Shown one piece after another: positions 54,950 through 64,000 of a DNA stretch of 64,000 bases (position 1 is its first letter; each line of letters opens with the position of its first letter). The translations under genes were made by a program, and so were the position numbers. The notes under the pieces are model-generated. The model did not search any database. It was not told where the DNA came from and saw only the letters and a program-made list of their open reading frames with translations. Where the stretch lies: assembly GCA_029204225.1 (NCBI GenBank), contig CM055104.1:40761929-40825928 (forward strand). Reading direction: 5' to 3'. Source of the DNA: Diphasiastrum complanatum. Its lineage: Eukaryota; Streptophyta; Lycopodiopsida; Lycopodiales; Lycopodiaceae.

Positions 54950-57230
54950 TTTTTAAGTGTAGTCATCGAGTGGACCACAAAGCAGATGGTAAACGAGAAA
55001 TCTTTTGGCTAAGTGAGCCTTGATATTTGTGTGGAAATGATTAATTCGGAACTCAAGGAGCTTAATAGAAGTGCGACAATGACAGATCTGGAGCTCAAAG
55101 GAGTTCCAAAGTCAAGATTAGAAGTGACAGGGGTGGATGTTTTCAAGTTATCTATTTTTCAATGTAAAGTGGCCAGTAAATTGAGTATTGTGCCAAGTAC
55201 ATTAAATGCACATAGAGATAATTGAAAAATATCTTTGTCTTGATCTGACATATGATGAGGGCATCAAATTTGGTAAAGTTGGGGTGGATGTTGTAGATCT
55301 AGCACCAACTGCAAGCTTTACTCATGGAGCCACTAGTGCCAGCATTATTTCTAGCGCCAACAATGCTTCTGCTACTTCCGGTGCCACTGCGACCAAAATT
55401 TAGTTAACACCAAATTCCTATGTCTCATAAACTTTGATATGTTCTAGCGAAGTCCAAAGAGCTCAGATCAATGTGCAATCCACACAATCTAGGCATGATT
55501 AATGATGCATGAGGATCAATAAATTCTAGAGAGAGAAAATGAATTTATAGAGAGAGCAAAATGTGCTTTACTAGATTGGACTAGGCACATGTTGTGAGGG
55601 GAGGTGCTAAATAACACCAAAACTATAGAGGGATGCAGGTTGTGACTTAGGGTGAGCTCTAACCAAGTCCTAGCTTCCTTTGTTGGAATGTTGTCCTAGT
55701 GCCCTCCTTGGCATGCCAACGCTCTAGAGACTAGGGTTGGTCACACGCTTGAAATGTAACATTCTTAGATTTAGTAACTAATAAAGTGGGATCAGTGTTC
55801 TATAAAAGCGTTAGTTGTAAGGCCACTTCAAATCTTTTTGATCTAGTGCTTAGTTAAGGATAGTGTTCTGGGACGTCAATGGTATGTTGTTGGGACTATT
55901 CGGTCCATAAACTGGTTGTCTTCATATCTGCCACAACTTGTGGTTTCGAGTGTTCCTTGCTTGGAAGTAAACTGTGTTGGGCTCTAACCTGTTGGCTGAG
56001 TTGGATGGCTTGCTTGGATGGAAGTCACCTATTATGGTTGTTAAGTCTGATGTGGTGCAAGGTCGGTTCCCTGTGGTCGTGGCGAAGCTTCAAGTGGGTT
56101 AAGTCTCAAAATATGAGCATCTTGTGATCTAATGTATGTTAATATGTTGGTTGTTTGTATGTCAAGGGGGTTGGATGGCAAGAGTTGAAAGTTGGGAAGC
56201 TAAGTTGTGGTTCCCGGGATGCCTACGCTATGACATGCCTCTTGCTCAATCAAGGACATGCAAACTGCCAACTAAAGAAGCTTCACTACCACCGTAAGAT
56301 CCATCATATTTGAATTTGACCATAAATCTATGTGCCAAGTGGGGCTGTTTCCAAGACAAACTAGATTGGAGATTATATACTGATCTCAAGACATTGTTTT
56401 GATAGCTAATGTTTATTTGTGCAACCTCATTCTCTTTTTAATTATTTGTTTATTAGTTAGGAGCCATTTTGCATCGATTTCAATACTTCAGCCATTTAGG
56501 TTCTGTATTTTCAAGATTCATAGGATGAGGGCTAAAAAATGAAAAACAAAGTCAATTAAATTCTTCTCATTATATTGTAAGTAATAGTGGTCCTCATCTA
56601 AGCCCCGCATGACTTTCTTGTACTATATATTTTATGCCTGAGCACTTTTTTTTTTTTTGCATACATGTTAAGCAACTAGCGGTCGTTATATACAACATAT
56701 ACAGCTTGGCAACACCATTTATGGAGTTAAGCTCCTTAGGTATCACTACACAGTGGTCGGGATTCAAGCCCGCACCTTTCCAGTGGCAGTCAACAACTCT
56801 ACCCATACACCCGACTGCGATGGACGTGCCTGAGCACTTTGGATTTTATACTTGCCACTCGGAGTATTAATTGGAGTATCAATGGTTAATGGTGAGAATG
56901 TGGAAACATCAATGACATAATTGAGCAATGGTGGGATGAGATCACATCACTAGTAGGATGTTGGACGAGATCACATCATGAGCCAAGATCTCCAACCTTT
57001 TTATGAAAATAATGTGATGTGATCTAAAGGGAACAAAATTACAACCAAACCTAGTTGCATCTCATGAGTCATGGACCATGTCCAAGCTTGATTTTTCACC
57101 CCCATCACCAAATGCGTGTCATATCTAATACCTACGTCCAACTATCCTTCGAAAAATGACTGAAATCCGACCAACCTTATTATTTTGCGTCCAAAGGAAT
57201 ACAAAAGGCGCTTGCATCAACAATTTATCT
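54950..57230. other. no gene recognised
   Basis: Mixed AT-rich sequence. The frames at 55013-55403 and 55879-56127 are open but unconserved, and the latter is Trp/Cys/Ser-rich and unlikely to be coding. 56630-56830 shows no motif. Confidence 0.35.
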
Positions 57231-57239
57231 GCCTCGTCG

Positions 57240-57804
57240 GGAATTGCGAGCATCGATCGTTGCCGTCAGTCAGCGATTCCATGTCGCAGAGGAGCAGCGC
57301 TTTGCTTCATCCGGCCAGTCCGCCACAGCCGATCTCTCTCGCTCGCTCACCTCCTCAACGTTCGTACCATCTCATTGTGTTTCAATCTTCCAACATTTTG
57401 CGTTTGCTGGCATGCACGAGTCTTGCTCCCACTGCAGTTTTCCTGTTGTCTGCAAGAAATTTATGTTTGTTTCTCATTGGATACTGGATATTTGTTTTCT
57501 CATCGTAATGCATGCTTTCTTATCGTATTTTTGAAAATTTGTATTTGTTACTCATCTGATACTGAATACGTGTTTTCTTTATAGTTGTTTCTAATTCGAT
57601 ACTGAATACGTATTTTCTCATCGGTAGATATATTATTTCTTATCGTTTTGGAAATTTATATCTGTTTCTCATTTGATACTGAATACGTGTTTTCTGATCG
57701 TTATATATGTTTTGGAAACTTGTAATTGTTTCTCATTCGATACTGAATACTTGTTTTCTCATTTTAATAAATGGTTTCTTATCGTTTTGCACATTCATTA
57801 CCAG
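57240..57804 (+). promoter_or_regulatory. probable 5' leader exon and intron of the pseudouridine synthase-like gene
   Basis: 57240-57420 is GC- and CT-richer (ctctctcgctcgctcacc), like a plant 5' UTR. It is followed by an intron-like T-rich stretch ending in an acceptor ATTCATTACCAG at 57804. Within it, 'gatactgaatacgtgttttct' recurs at 57480, 57558, 57598, 57675 and 57739. Confidence 0.4.
57460..57790. repeat. five-copy degenerate tandem repeat
   Basis: A unit of about 40 or 64-78 bp containing 'gatactgaatacgtgttttctnatcg', starts at 57480, 57558, 57598, 57675 and 57739. It lies in the T-rich intron-like region before the first coding exon. Confidence 0.8.
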
Positions 57805-57849
57805 CGACGAGAACTTAGAAAACGAGAGCAAGCATTGTGCACAATAGAT

Positions 57850-58270
57850 ATGGCACTGCAACAACTTGAAGACACTGATTTTGTCTGGGAGAATCCTGAC
57901 ACGCCACCTACTCCGTCGGATTATATCTTCATTAACGGCAAGTCATTATATGAATTACAGTCAAGGAAGGCGAATTTCTCGGGATTTATTGAGTGGTTTA
58001 GGGTTTGATTGATGCAAGACATGTTTGTCAAGGATGAATGAGTTGCTAATTGTACTTGAACATGGAGTTTTTCCCAGTTGGGCCTTGGTTGATCAATTTG
58101 GACTGTTGGAGTTTCGTATTTTTACTTTGAGATTTCATTTTGTGCTATAAAGGTCGTGCTTGAAACTATATGATCTAGTTTGGAATAGTAGATTTAGTTG
58201 TAAGTTTTTGTCTTCATGGAATGCAGGGAAGCGTTTGGTGCGACCTTACTTCTTTGAGTTCATCGCACAT
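57850..58270 (+). CDS. RNA pseudouridine synthase-like gene, first two coding exons
   Basis: Exon 57850-57937 (MALQQLEDTDFVWENPDTPP...DYIFING) and exon 58227-58270 (KRLVRPYFFEFIAH) join in phase. The combined D-Y-I-F-x-N-G-[RK]-x-V-R-P-Y-[YF]-F-E-F motif is the conserved N-terminus of plant RluA-type pseudouridine synthases, which isomerise uridine in RNA. The first intron uses G|GCAAGT...GCAG, a GC-AG intron with a consensus-like GC donor. The second exon ends at CAT|GTGAGT. The frame is open upstream to the acceptor at 57804, so an earlier coding exon is possible. Exons for the catalytic domain were not found to the right, so the gene may extend past the window or be truncated. Confidence 0.6.
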
Positions 58271-58279
58271 GTGAGTCTA

Positions 58280-58510
58280 AAGCACCGTTGTTGAAAATAT
58301 AATTGATTATTCGGACGTTTCTAGAAACTAAAAACTGGATTGGAGCCATCCATGGCCTTCTATGTCTTTCAAGAATATAAGTTACTTAGATATATCTTCT
58401 TCTGAAAGTTTTCTAAGGTTCTCTTATTGCAAGCATCTTTGGCTCCTTCACCTTTATACACCATGGAACATAATGAGGAAATGCCATTGCCCTTTTCAGT
58501 TACTGGCCGT
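58280..58510. other. intron of the pseudouridine synthase-like gene
   Basis: No exon-like stretch. It follows the GTGAGT donor at 58271. Confidence 0.35.
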
Positions 58511-58513
58511 AGC

Positions 58514-59024
58514 GGCCTGCCCCACTTACAGGTTACCTAACTGGCAGTTAAAGTTAGTGCTAACTTGTGCTAGGTAGCTAACTGGCATTATTGCTGGTTA
58601 TCCACCTCAATTACATTCGTTGTAACTGAGGTGGTGCCCCATCTCACACCCATTATCCTGCTTCAGTTAGGAATGTAGAAGAGTGCAGCAGTTGGGAGGT
58701 GGCTGTGGCGCAGCGACGGAGAGAGAAGAGGAGTAGCGACGGAGGGAGGAGAAGGGCCACGATGGAGAAGAAGAGGGGAAGAAAGTGGACAGTGGCAGTT
58801 GGAGAAGGAGAGGCAACGGACTGTGGCAGTTCGGTCCTAGCTTAACTGAGACACAGGTTAGCTAAAGGAACTTGTTTCACAATCGCTAGTGAGGAGTACA
58901 AAATGATCTAGTCCAAGTTAGTGGTAACTGAATCCGCTAGCTAACTTGTGTGAGTTAACCGTAAGTGGGGCAGCACACTTCTTAGTTAGCTTCAGTTAGT
59001 GCTAACTTGTAAGTGGGGTAGGCC
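58514..59024. mobile_element. MITE with 22-bp inverted termini
   Basis: Left end GGCCTGCCCCACTTACAGGTTA. The right end, reversed, is GGCCTACCCCACTTACAAGTTA (20 of 22 match). 511 bp, no coding frame. Inside, 'cagttagtgctaacttg' occurs near both ends. The right flank TTAG hints at a TTA-type target site, but the left flank does not match. Confidence 0.7.
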
Positions 59025-59030
59025 CCTTAG

Positions 59031-59190
59031 GGGCCTGCCCCACCTACAAGTTAGCTAATTGTTATTTATGTTAGTGCTAACTTGTGATTGTTAATTTTTG
59101 CTGCCCCATCTACAGTTATCTGCCTCAGTTACATTTGTTGTAATTGAGATGCTGCCTCACTTATAAACTAGCCATTTACAAGTTAGTAAC
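59031..59190. mobile_element. second, partial copy of the same MITE family
   Basis: Begins GGGCCTGCCCCACCTACAAG six bases after the first copy and repeats its internal blocks ('gttagtgctaacttg', 'ctgccccatctacagttat', 'cctcagttacatttgttgtaa'). The right terminus is degraded. Confidence 0.6.
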
Positions 59191-59199
59191 TAAGGAGCA

Positions 59200-59880
59200 G
59201 CTATGGAGGAGAAGAGAGGTGCAACACAAGGAGGCAAAGATAGAAGGTTTCTTAGGTTTTCTATTGTAGAAAGCCAAGCATTCAATATCCTGTCATTTAT
59301 GGAAAAGCTAAATTGATTGAAAAGTGGATCTTCGAACCTTTAGCTTTTGGACTACTTGTATAGAGATTTACATTGTCTTATTGTAGGATGAACTAGAACA
59401 TAAAATTATACATCAAAAAGGAGTTGAAATACATGAAAAACGTGAGTCCCTAGACCATGGAAAATTAGAACTTTTGTTGCCCTGACTTCTTGTACGTTTG
59501 CCAAAATTTTACATCTCCTGTAGCACTCAATGAGATGAGCCCAATAATGTTGTCAAAATGAAAGTTGGACCTTTCTAAAGAAAATTCTAGCAAAACTTGG
59601 AATTTAAGGTTTTTGTCCAAAACATATTGCATTCTCCTTTGTCATGTCAGGCATTATCTGAGATATAACATTGATATATATTCTTCCAAAACCTACAAAC
59701 TGAAAGAAAACAATATTGGGACCTACTTCCAATATTAGCACCATCCACTTGCCTAGAAAGTTCTTTGATTGCAAGTCATGAGCAAAATTGTCACGACCCT
59801 TGAAAAAGAATGTATCCTTACCTTGACTAAGTTGCTTTGAAACGGCGTTCCGAACCTCCAAGTTCCGGAACTCCAGAATG
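59200..59880. other. no gene recognised
   Basis: A minus-strand frame at 59861-59604 is open (MEVRNAVSKQLSQGKDTFF...) but unconserved. It lies directly downstream of the frame at 60204-59884 and could be a further piece of the same unknown sequence. Confidence 0.3.
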
Positions 59881-59883
59881 CTG

Positions 59884-60204
59884 TTATGAAAAAACTGTAA
59901 ATTTTTTTATAATACTCAGGTTCAAACTGCTTTGTGCATCCATATTCAGTCTAGAATAATGCCTGGAAGAAACAAACAATGCATGCTCTACTGCCTGTTG
60001 AATTAAAAATGGTGGAGCTGGCAGATCTTCAAAGTGCAAGCCAGGTCTAGGATAATGCCCAAACATCATTAACAAGGAATGAAATATTTGTATGAATTCT
60101 ACCCACATATTTTGATATTCAATTCCATAATGTGCGGATGGACTATCTTCTACAACATGTACTTGAGAGATCATTGGCCTCACATGCATGAATATATGTC
60201 CCAA
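59884..60204 (-). CDS. unrecognised open frame, protein-like
   Basis: About 106 residues, with a reading such as VRPMISQVHVVEDSPSAHYG and HYPRPGLHFEDLPAPPFLIQ that looks like ordinary protein rather than random frame. No motif or family is recognised, and no start context or splice signals were established. It may be a fragment of a decayed transposon gene or an exon. Confidence 0.25.
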   Translation of the reverse strand: MGHIFMHVRPMISQVHVVEDSPSAHYGIEYQNMWVEFIQIFHSLLMMFGHYPRPGLHFEDLPAPPFLIQQAVEHALFVSSRHYSRLNMDAQSSLNLSIIKKFTVFS

Positions 60205-60299
60205 AACACTTGTCTAGATTTTTCAAAAGAGTCGACCAACAAGCTGAATTTATGTCACTTCTCCAAACATGAAAGGCAAACTTTGCTATGACAAATGCT

Positions 60300-63200
60300 A
60301 GCGCTATAGAGCAAAGCTGATTGGCTCTTTTCCATTCACATGCAAGGAATATGAATGTGCATCAAAATCAAAACATAAATTGGTTCATGAAGAACCACGT
60401 AAATAGTACAATCTATAGATTCTTTACAAATTTTGCGCAGCTTTGATTACCTTATAATCGTATCTAAAAATCCACAACACTCAATGCCAAAAACTTGAAT
60501 CTAAAAAGCAATAAAACCTTTATAAGCTGATACCTTTCTAACAAGCACGAAGCCTAAGGCTGACGTTGACAGAGTCCCTAAAGAGTCAAGGCATTGTGTA
60601 TTTCTGTTCAACATGGTAGAGAGATATAGTAAAAGAAAATATCTATAAGCTTTGACACTTACGGTAGATCATTCAGACAAAGGAAGATGGAATTTCTTTT
60701 ACATCCTTAAATGTTGTTTTTCCCATCCCAACACATCGTAAAAAAAAAAACCACCTTTTTTTTCCAACGTTCTGATCCGGAATGCTCTCAGATGCCGAAA
60801 TTGTTCTGGAACTCTCGTTCCGGAATGCAGTGCATCCATGATCTTTGATAGTTCTTGTCAGACTTCCTGGTTGAATACATATTTTTTATATGTTTTGGAT
60901 GTTTTATTACACTCGAATATAAGAAAAAATACCATGTAAATTAGGAAAGGAATAATGAGTGGTAATAGTAGGAGGTAGAAGGTGGAGGATTTTTTTTTTG
61001 TTCAGGTTTGGATGTGTTTGTGTGTGTTAAGAGGATAACGGCCAATGCCAAGGATTACGGAGAGAGCTAGAGCAAGGGATGGGGAGAGGCAAGGAAGGAT
61101 GAGGATAAAGAGGAGGAGGAGAGAGGGAGGAACATAAATATCTTTCTACGCTGTCAATCATACAGTGGAGTGCTCAAATACGCCATTTTTGATCAGATGG
61201 ACAGTGTGTGGGAGAATCATGTTTTAATTAATACAAGATCTCATTGTATGAGCATTAGCCTCAACATGAGTTAGAGAGAGAGAGCTAGAGAGATAACAAG
61301 CAATATTTGTTTAGATCCAAAATGGCATGAGATAGCTACAAAACTTTGGTTCTTCATCATTGATTGTGTGGAGAGCTACACATATTTATGGAGATTGAGG
61401 TAGCTCGAGGTAGAACCATATCTATCCATTCCAAAATGACATCTAAAGTGACATCTAGAGTCTATGTGACATTTGTCACTTGTCATGCATGAAATTCTAC
61501 CAAGTTTTTACAAGTGTACTAGTTCTAACTAGAAATGTCCAAATCATCATGCATGTGTCCATTAAACTTTGTGCATGCCTTGCATGTCACTATGGATATC
61601 TTACAATTAATGCATGTGAGTTGACACAAGTTTCTACAAGCATAATCATGCTAATTCTATGTCTACAAACTATATGCAAGTTGCATTTATCAAACTAGAT
61701 AATACATAACCATGTAGCTCGAGTTCTATGTAGGCCAAACTTGGCATTTTTCATTAATGAGCTACATACTTGCATGGTACAACATTTGTAGCAAGCCAAG
61801 AAATCAATATGGATTGTTTTTCAATTTTAACACTATTTTGCTACAGATTATGAAGCACTAGGAATGATTTATTCAGTAAAGAAATTTAGACATTATCTTG
61901 TATAATGTGCTAACTTGTGTGGTTTTGGTAGCAGATACCAGCAGGTACCAGTGGGAGTGTTTGTTTTCTTGCAACACTGTGGGTCCTTTGGCCACTAAAA
62001 ACATGCATAATTCGTACGTTTAACTATTTTGCATGGTTCCATTCATAAACGCAGATGGAGATTTCAGATTCGGAACACCAAATAAATAGCGATGTCGATT
62101 TCCTAACTAATGGTAATATTACATTTTTTATGTGAATCCATTATAACTGAACCTTTTTTAAATCAAATATTCACAAAGCTTTGTTGCTATTTTCGATTGT
62201 GGATTTGACAAAGGAGCTACAAGAGTTGAGATAAAATTGTGGTGTATGGCGCAATGATGAGAAGTGAATCATCGTTAAAATGGTGAAACCTGAAGGGGAA
62301 AGGTCATTTCTCAATTAGAGTCAAGGGTCAGTTAGTCTCTTTTCCCTTTCATTTAGAAATGTAGAGCCGATTTTGGTTGGATGGGAGGAAAGAGTTCTTA
62401 TTGTGAGAGTCGTGGAGGATGGGTGAGACACGTAGGAGCTCATTTTATTATATTGAGGAGGCAAGGTTAAGGGCCATGTAGTCTCTCTCCCCTTGTTAAA
62501 AATGAGTAGTGTACCACCAAAATCCAATATACCACCAATACTCTCTACAAGCAATATGAAAAATTGGGGAGACAAAAAAAAGAACGGAATAAGACATTAT
62601 TACTAAAAAATTTGGATTGTTACGACCTCCTTCAAGGCAACTGTACTTATTGAATAAAGATTAGTGATAAATGGTTTTCAATCGATGTGATGATGATTCC
62701 TTCGTACCATGTCATGATTTGTGATCATATTAAGAGTGGATATAGGGGAAAAAGATAGTTGAAAACTAATGACGTGAATGAACAAAGTAATTTTGGTAGT
62801 ATGAGTGTTGTAGTTGGTTGGGCTCTTTATGAATCTTCCTCACTAGACAATCCATCTCTTGCATGAGGTGGACTACGATGGTATGGGACACCATGACTAC
62901 TGGTCTAGTTAGTTGGTTGGTAATGCTGATGGAGTGTCCCAGGCTCAAAGGTTGAACATGATTATGTGTTCTATGTTTGGGTAGAGAGTTTTATATTTAG
63001 CATTTTGGTGGATTTTTTATTATGTTACACCCTTTTGGGTTAACAGGCCAAATGCCCCGTTTACATCATGACCTCAAGTTTGGGCAGCAAAACCCTAATT
63101 GACAATTGGAATTAGGTTGGTTAACAAGGGATGGTCAATTAGGTCTATTCCAATTGGATGCAAGAGACTTGAGGATTGGGATAGAACGAGTTCCTGCCAA

Positions 63201-64000
63201 AGAATTAGAGAAGGGAGGTGAATTTTTGCAACCTTCTTATGCTAAGGCTCTTAGTCACTTGTCCACCTATTAATAGATCTCATTTGGAAGATTGAGGGAT
63301 AGGATGTTTTGTTGGAGAAATGGGTGATCAATCTTCTTTTGCAAATTAGCGTTTTGAAGATCGGGAGCAGCTTGCTACCTTCAAGCGTTTGGTGTGTGAA
63401 GGCTTTTATTTTCTTTGAAGTCTGTTGGCGATAAGCTTGCACATCAAATCTTTGCATGCGTCCTTCAGCTTCATTCGGTTCAAGGGAGAGCATAAGATAT
63501 AGTCTATTGCTGGATGCTTGTGACTAGGTGGTGAGCGCGTCTTTACTCCTATTATTGTTCTTCAACGTTACTCTAAACATTTGCTTTGGAGAACCAGTTG
63601 GACTTTTTGCCATATAAATTTAACATTGGTACTAGTTTTCATTTTATAGTTGAATTCAGTAGACTATTTGTGAACTACTTCCAATGATTGGTTGTGGAGT
63701 ATGGATTCTTTTTTTTAATGCTTTATTTGCTAAACAATGTGCTTATATCAAAAAGTATGGAGGCTCTACTCCTAGGATACTAGCTCGCTTGTTGGAAACA
63801 CATTTGATTATGAGTGTGCAGATGGCATGTTCTATTCCCACCTCCTACTAACTCGAGCTTATACCTCCTATGCGCAAGGTTGATGGCAAACAAAGGGCTG
63901 CTAGACTAGAGCCTAGGTCAACGACTAAGGCCGAAGCTTGTTTGGTTTTATTGGACGCTATATTATTCAATTTATTTTGGTCTTTGGTAGCTTTTGGACA
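60300..64000. other. no gene recognised
   Basis: AT-rich sequence with short frames on both strands (for example 61480-61698 and 62575-62321). No RT, transposase or conserved exon was recognised. Exons of the pseudouridine synthase-like gene were looked for on the plus strand and not found. Confidence 0.35.

Overview
The window reads as nuclear DNA of a flowering plant. It is AT-rich, the genes have GT-AG introns, and LTR retrotransposon primer sites complementary to plant initiator tRNA-Met occur again and again. Coding similarity is to plant gene families. All interpretation is by eye from the sequence; no database search was possible.

Host genes are few. (1) A minus-strand gene at 19855-24734 encodes an RBM26/27-like CCCH zinc-finger/RRM RNA-binding protein. 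Four consecutive exons have perfect phase and no stop, but the first exon and everything after the start of the second RRM are not visible. (2) The first two coding exons of an RNA pseudouridine synthase-like gene lie at 57850-58270 (+), joined by a probable GC-AG intron; the rest is not seen. (3) A minus-strand gene of unknown identity, 31770-33000, has a CT-rich leader but in-frame stops. (4) Two coding-like minus-strand exons near 0.9-1.7 kb are unidentified.

The rest is layered mobile DNA. From left to right: a LINE fragment (4.4-5.0 kb); a decayed minus-strand gypsy element with a 5' LTR, a PBS and a nested solo LTR carrying a perfect 5-bp target duplication (5.0-10.5 kb); copia and LINE scraps (11.4-14.2 kb); a lone LTR (15.9-16.3 kb); a plus-strand gypsy with an inverted gag segment (16.4-18.9 kb); a hAT-like MITE with an 8-bp target duplication inside an intron of the CCCH gene (23.6-24.2 kb); and a chromodomain gypsy deletion derivative abutting a copia (26.5-31.0 kb).

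The most interesting part is 37.7-53.7 kb. One minus-strand copia has its protease-integrase-RT part at 37.7-39.6 kb and its gag at 50.7-51.4 kb. Between them sits an 11.1-kb segment with matching inverted termini (13 of 14 bases). That segment carries two convergent gene pairs: a small intact two-exon gene facing a C48/Ulp1-like protease, and a second small intact two-exon gene facing a four-exon, stop-riddled transposase-like gene. The transposase-like gene has an N-terminal coiled coil and basic stretch, D...D...E-like motifs and a CPYC zinc motif. The segment also holds at least seven copies of a palindromic module, each 71 bp long, some alternating with 80-84 bp hairpins, and a nested copia (42.3-45.2 kb). 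I read it as a decayed autonomous DNA transposon that I cannot place in a standard plant superfamily (MULE, hAT, CACTA, Harbinger, Mariner). To its right, the 5' end of the host copia is either inverted or replaced by an opposite copia, and its gag is split by a triple-LTR TRIM element.

The right end (58.5-64 kb) has a tandem MITE pair and otherwise unassigned intronic or intergenic sequence.
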